A stretch of 64,000 nt of DNA, taken from positions 1,054,001 through 1,118,000 of the forward strand of contig CAUEEP010000728.1 of NCBI GenBank assembly GCA_958450365.1, read 5' to 3'. The notes below the pieces were generated by a model. It searched no databases. It saw nothing but the letters and a program-made list of their open reading frames with translations, and had not been told where the DNA came from. Shown piece by piece: positions 19,846 through 29,312 of this stretch. This stretch comes from Mesorhabditis belari (taxonomy: Eukaryota > Nematoda > Chromadorea > Rhabditida > Rhabditidae). Positions within the stretch are counted from its first letter, which is position 1. The number at the start of each line of letters is the position of its first letter. The translations under genes and the position numbers were made by a program.

Positions 19846-20396
19846 TTTGTTTATAGGCTTCAGAAGTAATAATTTCATCTGAAACATTTCGAATTTTTTT
19901 TGTTTTCAATTTTTTGTTGAAGTAAATGGAGCAAACTTTCAAAATTCTCAAAGAATCTTTTTTTTTGCAAAAATTGAAAGAAAAACAGCAGCTTTTTGGG
20001 TAGCGAAACGTCTTTTCTGCGCGCAATTTGCATATAATCAGAAAGTGAAGTCAGAAGTGAGTTTTGTTTGTGAAGAAAGAAGAAAACTCGTGAAGATTCT
20101 TTTGAAAAAGTGCAAACTGACAACAATAATCGATTCGAGATTCGAGATTCGATGAGGTTGAGAAATTGCTGACATTATTGCTTATTTCTTTGATATTTGC
20201 TAAAGTGATAAAGCTGTTCATTCACTACGATATTCTGAAGCTGAAAGGAATCACAAAATGGATCTTCATCTCAATATTTTTGATTAGTAAGTGCTGGGTG
20301 ATGTTTGAGGGATTTTACTAGCGTTTTTAATCGTGCCGTCAAATCTGTTGCTTGCTGTCAAATCTGTGATTTACTTCTCTGAAATAACTATCCCAT

Positions 20397-21014
20397 TTGT
20401 TAGTCAAGCAAGGATAGAAGCCAGGTTCTAGCTTGACCGCTGACACTTCCTAGCCTGCCACCTTGCCCTGGACAACCAAAAGCCAGACTTAGATCAAGGC
20501 TTTTTCTGGCTCTAGGCTTCCCTTCTGGCTTACAGGCTCTAGGATCCAGTTAGAGCAGTTGGCTAGCTGCCTCTTCCCATTTTTTTGATTGTGGGACATT
20601 TGATACGCACTCTGCCCCTTTTCCCATTAGCACTTCAACTTTGAGCTCAAGTCTCATTGTGTTGGGTTGTCGAATTTAAATATTCTTGGTATCATTGGAT
20701 TTTCCAAGTCTTTCTCTATCGATTGGTACAGAAACTATTTAAATACGATAGCTCAACACCAAGATATTTGAGTTTAAAGTTGGATTGCCAATGGGAAAAG
20801 GGACGAGGTGCGTATCAAATGTCCCACAATCAAAAAAATGGGAAGAGGCAGCTAGCCAACTGCTCTAACTGGATCCTAGAGCCTGTAAGCCAGAAGGGAA
20901 GCCTAGAGCTAGAAAAAGCCTTGATCTAAGTCTGGCTTTTGGTTGTCCAGGGCAAGGTGGCAGGCTAGGAAGTGCCAAGCTAGAGCCTGGCTTCTATCCT
21001 TGCTTGACTAACAA
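20397..21014. mobile_element. large palindromic element (about 615 bp)
   Basis: Arms of about 240 bp start TTGTTAGTCAAGCAAGG and end in the inverse. They surround a centre of about 150 bp that is also partly self-complementary. The arms are GC-richer than the surroundings and differ at only a few positions. I found no clear target duplication. The plus-strand frame at 20657-20929 simply reads one arm. Confidence 0.8.
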
Positions 21015-21586
21015 GGAGGATGCTTGATGACTAAGCGTATCAACTGTCCGATAGCCACAAATTTTGACAGATTACTTAAAAACGTTTACTATTAGTAGAC
21101 GGTATAAACTAACGCAAGAAATAAAGCTTCACAAAGCAAAAAAGGTGATTCCTGTATCGTACATTTCATTGTTGATACTAATCGTAAGCAACTCGATTGC
21201 CTAAAGTTTTAGAATCGGGTTTTAAACGACTGAAAGCTGATTGGTTAAACATTTTGACCAAAAACAGCTAATCAGTTCCTGTTCCTAGGTTCAAGGATGA
21301 AAGAATGTTCCAAGGTCCGCCATTTCCTTTTCTCTTTACCTGATTCTGTGTTTTTTTCGATGAACAGTTCCCTTTTCCCCACTTCTCACCTCATTCATTT
21401 TGCTGCGTGCTCTAGCAACGTGAATATCCTTAGTTAGAAAAAAATCCCACGCATTCTTTGTTCTCTGCATATCTTTTTGCTCTTCATTTTGCTAAGGAAA
21501 ACTTCTTTTTGTGATTTTGTGACTTGGAATGAAAGGCTAACTTTGGCTCAGAGCCCGAAAAAGAACTTGAGTGACGAGAACGGGAA

Positions 21587-21677
21587 AGGGAAGGAGGGGA
21601 GGAGGAGGGGAGGAGAAGGGGAGGAGGAGGGGAGGAGAAGGGAAGGAGGAGGGGAGGAGGAGGGGAGGAGAAGGGGG
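21587..21677 (+). repeat. polypurine GGGGAGGA/GAAG tract
   Basis: About 90 nt of pure purine on the plus strand, mostly GGAGGAGGGGAGGAGAAGG units. Such mirror-rich purine tracts can form triplex or G-quadruplex structures in vitro. The proline-rich and arginine-rich frames over it are artefacts. Confidence 0.85.
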
Positions 21678-21689
21678 TGACCTTTTTAG

Positions 21690-22175
21690 AATAAGCACAA
21701 GGCTTTGCTTTTTGGTTAATTAGAAAATGCTTATTGGAATAGATTAAAAAAACAATTTGAGTAGCTGTTAAGATGCTGATTTTACTCAAAACGCTAATTG
21801 AATTGAATCGTAATTGAATCGAATAGCCGGGTCTGTGGCCGGATCGCAATTGTGTGTTCGCACAAAGAATTCAGAAGTTCAGAAGTCTTCCAGTATCATT
21901 ATCTTTCCCAAAATTGTTTCCATCTTTGTCTCACCGCAAATGAATGTTTCGTTCTTTTGATTTTCACGAATCGTTAGCCGCTGTTAATTTAAAATCCTCC
22001 TTAAAAAAGGTGAAGGAATGAAAGGCAAAAAAGAAAAAATTCCCTCTTGCGAATTCTTTTCACAAAATGAGAGTGTAGCTTTCCTTTTGTGAAATGACTT
22101 TGATCTCATTGTGTCTCTTTTTTTTATAAAATTTTCATTTTATAGAAGGGGAAGTTTTTCTAATCTTCTTACATT
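21690..22175. other. upstream of the channel gene, no gene seen
   Basis: AT-rich with no supported exon. It probably includes the promoter and 5' untranslated region of the plus-strand channel gene; a TCACAG acceptor-like site precedes ATG 22197. Confidence 0.4.
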
Positions 22176-22307
22176 TTGTTCATCTCCAAATCACAGATGA
22201 TAATCTCAGATTTATTTCAAAGTCTATTATTGAATCTTTCTTTAGTGGGTGAAACGAGGAAAACCCATCAATTGGAACAACAACAAATCGAGAATGAGCT
22301 TGTGAAT

Positions 22308-25300
22308 ATGGAAAAGATTAATTATGTGAGTTTTCAGGAGAAAATGATATTGAAATGGGAAGGGAGTTGGATTTAAAGTGCAGAGAAAAATAGGGCCAAA
22401 GTTTTTCACCTAATAGTTCTCATCAAACAATTTTTTTTTTTAAATTCTTAAAAAGAATTGAATTCTTTCTTTCTTATCACTTTTATTGTTATTAAATTGC
22501 AATCAAAGATTTTGGTTCAAATGTGAATCTAGAAATAAATTAACTCACTCTAAAGTAGCGTGGTTAGCATGGTTGACCGAGAAGCGAAAGGTGGCGGGTT
22601 CGAGTCTCGTCGTCGCACGAGTTTTTGAGTTTTGCTCTAGTTCCAACTCATAACTCCCTATGTATAAGTATCGGATTTGATTTGAATATATAATAGTTTA
22701 ACGATTAGTTGCAAACTGTAGATCTAATAGAGTGCTTGCAACTGTAGATCTAACAGAGTCCTTGTCGGAAAGTCGATAAAGGAAACAAATTTCCTTTATC
22801 GATTTCTTAAATGAGATCTTTCAGTCATTGACTCCAGCTATTGGTCTCTTCTCGTTACTCTGGGGTCTCGGACTTCAGGTTGGGATTAAAATTGTCAAAA
22901 AGAAGTTGTTGATTGTTTTGTTTAAATCTATTTTAGGTTTCCTCTGCATCAATTTCCCCAGATTTCCGACCAGTGCCTCCGAATTTCACCTTACCAGCAA
23001 ACTTTGGGAATTTATGCGAGTAAGTGAATGAAATTTGAACACTTTTTAAATGTTTTATTCTCAAATGAATAGCTCAACAGGTACATACAATTTCGATCAT
23101 TCAATAGATCAAAAAAAACTTTAGCGACGCCACAAATGACACGGACACACTTTCGCACTTGAAACTTAAACATTTGAAACTTGAAACTTTAAACAGTAGT
23201 TTAGTTTTAAACAGTAGTTTAGCTTTAAACAATAGTTTAGCTTTAAACAGTAGTTTAGCTCTAAACCGTAGTTTAGTTTCAAACAGTAGTTTGGCTTTAA
23301 AGAGTAGTTTGGCTTTAAAGAGTAGTTTAGCTTTAACCTTGAGCACGCTCAACAAGTACAATCAATTTCGAGCATTTATTCAATAAATCAAAAAAAACTT
23401 TAGCGACGCCACAAATGACACGGACACACTCTCGCAGAAAGTTCTCTCATCGCTTTTCCAAGAGGGTTACAATAAACAAACGCTGCCAACGAAGAACAAA
23501 GCGACTGGTTTGTTTAAGAATTCAATTAAAACTTAATTTTTAATATGTAATAAATGTAATAATAGGTTGATGCATAAGTGTTTTTGTTCCTTTTCGTCTG
23601 CCGTTTCAAGCCAACAAATGCACCAATTAAACTACGGTTGATTTCATTAGAAAAAGCAATTATTTTTCTTCAAAATAACATTAAAACGGGTTTAAAAATA
23701 TTTAATGCCTGGATTTTCTTAAAATAAAAAAAATAATGATTTGATCTGTCTTCGCACTTAGCGCAGATCACAACCCGCTTCCACATTTACTGAGGCAGAA
23801 GTGTAGTTGTCGTAGCCGATGATACTCCGATGGCCGGGCTGGGGCGCTCGGAGGGGAACCCATGGGAGTCGAACCCACGACTAACCCGCGCCGACGTTGC
23901 TCAACTTGGCAGATCGGACGGGGTCGACCACAGACCCTTCCCTTTCTGGGCCCCCCTGGATTTTCTTGAGAGTATGAAGTCGGGTAGTCAAAAAGGGCTA
24001 ACTCGATGATGCGGTTTAGACACCTTAGCTAAAGAAAACCTATCTTCGTGTCAATAGATAAAAGATAGAGAAAAAAAACGTTTGATATTTCGCCAAAATT
24101 TCAGAGAAATTCATTCAGCCAATTTTTCCGTAGAGTTCTTTATAGATTTTTACGAAAAAGGCGTTTTTCACTCTCGAATTTGCTTGAAAGTGAACCGAAA
24201 TTCATTTAAAAAGATGCAAATTGAACAAAAAAACACTTTTTTTATAGAGCAAACTATAGATTAATTGGTGAATTTGTTACTTTTTAACAAAAGTACGAAA
24301 AAAACGAAAAGACTTATGCATCAACCTAATAGATATAATTAAAAAAGCTAAAAAAAGCTAAAAAAGCTAAAAAAAGCTAAAAAAGCTATATAAAAAACTC
24401 TTCTAGAATTGTCGAATTTCAGTTGTAATCATCGAGTTCGTCATTCAAAGTTTCGGTCATATTTCTGAGATCACGTCGAGTATTACGCTCGATTTGTTAT
24501 TCAGGTAAATCAAATAAAAAGATTTCAAAACTGAAATTTAAAAGCAATCTTATCAAAGTGATGTTTTATCTTCAAAAAAATCTCCTTAAATTTAAGTCAA
24601 ATCTGGCACGATCCACGCCTTCGTTTTGATCATATCACTCCGTGTTTAGCGGTGAGATTTTTGTCGGGCTATCGTACTAAGATTCATTCCCAGAATCTCA
24701 CTCTTGGCTATCAAATGGTGGACTCATTGTGGACGCCAAATGTGTGCTTTGTGAACTCAAAGAAAACCGAGATCCATTCATCGCCGACCCCGAATATTTT
24801 CCTCATGATTTACCCAAATGGAACTGTCTGGGTAAACTATCGATTGCAAGTGATTGGACCGTGTCAGGTGAGCTCAAAAAAAATCTGTCAACAGCTCAGG
24901 AAATGGAGATTTTTAAGTAAGGTAAACTGGTAAAGTAAATTGGGGAGTTGTTCGATCATTGGTTTATCAAACATTTATCAGATATAAAAGGATGAAAGAT
25001 GAGTACCTTGCACCATTCGAAAACCCGCCGAGTACAAATTTACAGCTGAATTGACAGTTGTATCTTCATTTTATAGATACAAAGCAAAAGAAAAATCACT
25101 GTGTAAAGTGACTGGCGAGGTGTTCTTTGGCTGCCGGGTAATCGCTGGCCGACTCGCACATGCCCCCGATAGATAGGTGTTTCCTTTTCCTAAAAGAAAA
25201 GGAGCGCAGAGCGACTGAGCCCACTTTTTAAGGCGTCAATATGCCCAAATCTTTTGGGAAAACTCTTTTGCCCCAAATTTGCCTGTATTTTCTAAACCAA

Positions 25301-28132
25301 AACTTCGTATTCCTTCTTTAACTTTCAACTACCTATTCCCAAAATAACCCTTTAGGTAGATCTTTCCCTTTTTCCGATGGACGTAATGGTTTGCGAGTTG
25401 GTGATCGAAAGCTACGCGTTCAACTCGGCCAAAGTCGTCTTGAATTGGAGAGATTGGGCGCCGGTGAGAGATTTCTGCTTTTGTCGTCTTTTTTCATTTA
25501 TTTGAAAGAATATCCACATATTTTATCAATCCAAATGCCAGTCTCAATTCAACATTCAGGTGTTTTCCATAGCAAAATCGAAACTCGCCGACTTCACGTT
25601 GTATGGAATGCAATGGACAAAGAATAATTTCGAGTATGCCGCCGGGCAATGGGATCAGGTAAGGAAAGGAATCTAGAAAGAAAGTAAATCGAAACACCAT
25701 CTTTCTAGCGTACTTCAAAAGATAAAATGTACCAGAAAGAGTTTATTTCAATAGACTTTTTTCAGCTAACAGTCGCATTGACGTTCTCACGCGCGTACGG
25801 GTTCTATATTCTTCAAATGTACATGCCTACATATTCCTCCGTTTTTTTGTCATTTGTCTCATTTTGGATTGATGTAAAGGTAAAGATTTGAAGATTGATT
25901 ATTTGAAAATATTTCATTCAAAACGCAGGCTTTACCGGCTCGAATAACACTTGGAGTGAGCTCGTTGATGGCGCTGACTTTTCAGGTGATTTGTGACATT
26001 TTTCAAAAGCTAAACTACTGTAATCGAAGTCAGAATAAAAGCTCGCTTTCATTATAGATATTTAATCGTATCGAAATAATCCTTCAATCTTAATCTTTAG
26101 TATGGAAATGTGGCAAAATCGTTGCCGAAAGTTGGCTACGTGAAATCGATTGACGTCTACATGTGCTTAGCCACCGGGTAGATTTAAACATAGCTTTAAA
26201 CATCGATTTATTTGAAAGAATCCTTTTTAGCTTCATTTTCTTCACGATGATTGAAGTGGCTTTGATATGGTGAGTGAAATAAGGCTTTACTATACAAACA
26301 AAAAAAAAACTGTTTTAGTTATATTGACGGGCAAAACAACAAGGAGAGGAAACAGAGAAGAGCAGCGGACAAAGAGAAACGAATCGATATTCTGAAGAAG
26401 TTTGTTTTACAAGGAATCCTTATTGCTTTCATAGCTGATGCAGTGAGCTCAAATTTTTCAAAATTTTTGATCCAGTGCTTTGGATTTAGCTTTTAAAACT
26501 TGTCAAGCACAAGTCAAAGTTGATGTATTCAGTTAAAAGTTAAAAGGGTCTTGTTAAAACCAAAAAATCAGTTACAATTTTTGATTTTATTTCAGTAAAA
26601 GCGCAAAACGCAAGCACACTGTGCACAAAGAGATCAAACACAATTATGGGGCAGTCACGTTCAGCAATGAGGTGGCAATGGAAGCTGATGTGAGAACGGA
26701 GAAAGAGGATCCATTCACGGTGAGTGACGAGGGGGAAACAAGCTGTGCTTTAGTTTTTGATGAAATTAGCAATTTCAATTGAAATGTCTGAGCATTGTCA
26801 CTTCAAACAAGTCTCTGAATGATTCATTTGCTTTTGTAGCTTTTGTAGCAAATAAATCATTCAGAGAATAAATGGATTCAACTCTTTTCTATCAACTACA
26901 CTACTGGACAATGAAATATCATATTTGAAAAACGATCGTCACTTTCGCGCGTCTGTAACTCCCTTGTCTTTGCCGTATTTCTAAATATTAATATTACCAT
27001 TGTGTAGCCCTTGAAAAGAGCTTTCAGAAAATTTATAACACTAATAGTTTAAACTCAAAGACAAGGGAGTTACAGACGCGCGAAAGTGACGATCGTTTTT
27101 CAAATATGATATTTCATTGTCCAGTACTGTATGTTAACTCCATTCCGTTTTCAGTCGGTTTGCTGCTGGCAATCTACGAATTTTACTCGTATCTTGATCG
27201 GGATTTGTTTGAAAAACCTTGAATTTGCTTTCATTCGTTAGAAAATTTCAGTTCGAGTCAAATGAAAGCAAATTCAACGTTTTTTCAAACAAACCCGGCA
27301 AAGATACGAACAAAATAGATTGCCAAAAATAAACAGACTGAAAAAGAGGGCGGAATTAACATAGCTGCTCTCTTCAACACTCTAATTTGCGGACCATGAA
27401 GATTGCGCCAAATTATCATTTACCAGAGCTTTAGCTTTGTGCAAGTCTGACATCAAAATGTAGCCCTTCAATTGGGCTACACGATGGTCTAAAAAACTTT
27501 TAGAAAAACTGTTGTTTAGCAGAAGAAAAATGGCCGCAAAGTGAGAGCACCGATTGTACATCGCAATTGCGACCTCTCACTTTGGGGTCATTTTTCTTGT
27601 ACTAAGCAACAGTTTTTCTAAAAGTATTTAGACCATCGTGTAGCCTAATTGAAGGGCTACATTTTGATAGCAAACTTGCAAAAAGTAAAGGTTCGGGTAA
27701 ATGGCAATTTCATTCGGCGCAATCTTTATGATCCCTAATAATCTCTTCCGAATATCAAAAAAGTAAACACAATACAGGAAATTCGAGAAAACGGGAATCG
27801 AAAGGAGAGCCAGCCGCCAAAAGATGTGAATCGAATGTTCGAGAGTTTACATGCATTGGCAACAATGGGACTTTTGAGTGAGGACGAGCCTGAGCCACAA
27901 TGGACAGCTGAGAGAATTGATCGCATTTGCCGGTAGGATTTGTGGAAATGAATCGTGAAAACGAATTAGTGATGCGATGTTTAAAATGTTGAAAATCGTT
28001 TTTTTTTTATTCAGCAAGCTCTTCCCAGCCTCGTTCACCCTTCTCAACGTTGTCTATTGGGTCTACTATTTGTATCACAGTTATCACGCTAAAGAGTTGG
28101 CACTGAATGGACAATTGCAACCAAAAGAATGA
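22308..28132 (+). CDS. Cys-loop ligand-gated ion channel subunit, anion type
   Basis: Seventeen exons: 22308-22325, 22825-22878, 22937-23019, 23404-23507, 24423-24504, 24597-24651, 24694-24867, 25356-25463, 25560-25658, 25766-25879, 25929-25985, 26101-26177, 26231-26269, 26319-26399, 26596-26719, 27778-27932 and 28015-28132. All are frame-consistent GT-AG joins giving 513 aa. Features: signal peptide (about 10-25), ligand-binding domain with the WHDPRL motif, the Cys-loop Cys189-Cys203 with exactly 13 residues between and FPMD inside, M1 about 269-293, the PAR motif (300-302) before M2 that marks chloride channels, M2-M3 through 355, a cytoplasmic loop rich in Lys/Arg, and M4 about 478-497. 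Known families of this type bind GABA, acetylcholine or amines; the ligand cannot be told from sequence alone. In-frame ATGs at 22176 and 22197 could extend the N-terminus, but 22308 gives the best signal peptide. The 42-nt intron at 24652-24693 is a multiple of three and could be retained. Confidence 0.92.
22556..22618 (+). tRNA. tRNA-like sequence, probably a pseudogene
   Basis: The T-arm GCGGGTTCGAGTCTCGT pairs well, and a D-arm-like TGGTTAGCATGGTTGA precedes it. The acceptor stem does not pair, so I treat it as a decayed tRNA or tRNA-derived repeat. It lies in the first intron of the channel gene. Confidence 0.4.
23060..23440 (+). repeat. duplicated intron end plus exon start in the channel gene
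   Basis: A stretch from CTCAACA through the acceptor AAAAAACTTTAG and the first 36 nt of the exon (CGACGCCACAAATGACACGG and on) is present at about 23071-23155 and again at 23341-23440. Only the second copy continues into the rest of the exon. Between them is a tandem of TTTAAACAGTAGTTTAGC (23190-23330). The frames at 23101-23386 are artefacts of that tandem. Confidence 0.85.
23562..24329. mobile_element. mariner-type nonautonomous element carrying a SINE, copy 2 (768 bp, reversed)
   Basis: Reverse-oriented relative to the copy at 9405-10169 and nearly identical to it, with TA flanks (23560-23561, 24330-24331). It contains the same SINE at the same internal position (23721-23954) with the same 13-bp duplication (23708-23720 and 23955-23967). 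It occupies most of the intron before the channel exon at 24423. Confidence 0.9.
23721..23954 (-). mobile_element. tRNA-derived SINE, copy 2 (inside mariner-type element)
   Basis: Matches 9779-10010 in inverse orientation, with the B-box complement GGAGTCGAACC and the same T-rich end. It was copied together with its host element, not inserted independently. Confidence 0.85.
25020..25295 (+). repeat. dispersed repeat family R3, copy 3
   Basis: Same orientation as 16620-16845. It lies in the intron between the channel exons ending 24867 and starting 25356. Confidence 0.65.
26904..27124. mobile_element. palindromic MITE (221 bp), TA-flanked
   Basis: Arms of about 75 bp start CTGGACAATGAAATATCATA and end in the inverse, with TA on both sides (26902-26903, 27125-27126). 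First of three inverted-repeat elements lined up in the same channel-gene intron. Confidence 0.85.
27129..27363. mobile_element. imperfect palindromic element (about 235 bp)
   Basis: Starts ATGTTAACTCCATTCCG and ends CGGAATTAACAT, with interrupted matching arms that include GCAATCTA and AAAGCAAATTCAACG. The arms are more diverged than in its neighbours, so it looks older. Confidence 0.65.
27388..27735. mobile_element. long palindromic element (about 345 bp)
   Basis: The outer arms GACCATGAAGATTGCGCC and GGCGCAATCTTTATGATC surround an inner strong palindrome (ATGTAGCCCTTCAATTGGGC and its inverse at 27455-27665). Third inverted-repeat element in the intron before the channel exon at 27778. Confidence 0.8.
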
Positions 28133-28309
28133 GGCGTATGATCGATTTCTATTTTCTCTTTATTTCCTTTATTTTCTTCATCAATTTCTTTCTGAAAGAA
28201 AAATTTTACGGGTAAAAATAGTCTCTGAGGTTTTTACAATAATTTTCTTCTGTTCTTGAAATCGGGTTTATTGAGTGTACAGAGTATAGAGTTCTTAAAC
28301 TTTTAAAGA

Positions 28310-28612
28310 CTAATTAAAGAATAATTAAAGAATAACTAAAGACTAACTAAAGACTAACTAAAGAATAGCTAAAGAATAGCTAAAGAATAGCTAAATACTA
28401 ATTAAAGAATAGCTAAAGAATAACTAAAGACTAACTAAAGACTAACTAAAGAATAGCTAAAGAATAGCTAAAGACTAATTAAAGAATAGCTAAAGAATAG
28501 CTAAAGAATAGCTAAAGAATAGCTAAAGACTAGCTAAAGACTAGCTAAAGAATAGCTAAAGACTAACTAAAGAATAGCTAAAGAATAACTTAACGAATAA
28601 CTTAACTAAAGA
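28310..28612. repeat. TAAAGAATAGC minisatellite
   Basis: About 27 tandem copies of an 11-bp unit, TAAAGAATAGC/TAAAGACTAAC, starting about 180 bp after the stop codon of the channel gene. Confidence 0.85.
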
Positions 28613-29312
28613 ATCCTTTTTTAAAAATATCATTGAATTCAAAAATTTCAAGTATTTTTAAATTTAGAAAACTAATTTTCACAAAAAATTATCAAAACTC
28701 CCTCAATTATCAAAAATTTCCTTTAGCATTTAATTTCGTGTGTAAAAACACTTTCCTAGGGTGAAAAATATTTGTATTTTCTGAATTCAATGTTATTTTT
28801 GATCAATATTGATTCTAAAAAACGATTCACTTCTAAAAAGATGACTCAAAAAAATATTTCAAGAACTTTGTATCGTGTATTTGTACGAAGAAAATTTATG
28901 CACACTTTATTAACGCTTGAGTGAAATAAAGCTTTTCAAAAACGTAATAGACTAGAAAAAGTTCGAAGTTAGAAGGTAAAGATAAAGATAAAGAGATCAA
29001 GAAAAGAAAAAAAAGCACTGAAATATTTGCATATAGGATTTGGGCAAAGAAAGCAAGTAGAACTGGAGCAAAACAAGCAAAAAAAATGATTAAAATGAAA
29101 AAAATGAAAAAAATGAAAAAAGAATAGAAATTTTCATTTCAAAACATGTAGTCATGCGGAAAAAAGATGGACACTTTTAGAGAAAAATGGCACTTAAATG
29201 AATCGAATTTGATATAGGGAATCGTCGTTCAAAGGGATTTCGTTTGATGACGATTCCCTTTTTAGCAATTGAATCATAGCAATCTCATGTACAATAGTTC
29301 GCATAAACCGCG
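28613..29312. other. region between convergent genes, no gene seen
   Basis: 3' flanks of the channel gene (plus) and the PH-domain gene (minus). AT-rich with a short AAAATGAAAAA tandem at 29085-29115; no exon seen. Confidence 0.45.

Noticed and set aside
20657..20929. 90-aa plus-strand frame
   Set aside because: It covers the centre and one arm of the 615-bp palindrome and has no splice or motif support.
24300..24400. Short AAAAAAGCTA tandem resembling a CRISPR-like or regulatory array
   Set aside because: Units are about 10-11 bp without spacers; it is simple repeat expansion in an intron.
26400..26442. Longer form of the channel exon ending near 26442 (hydrophobic [14 protein letters not shown])
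   Set aside because: The following exon would then be out of frame. Ending at 26399 (donor GTTTGT, also used at 23508) keeps frame and a normal charged loop.
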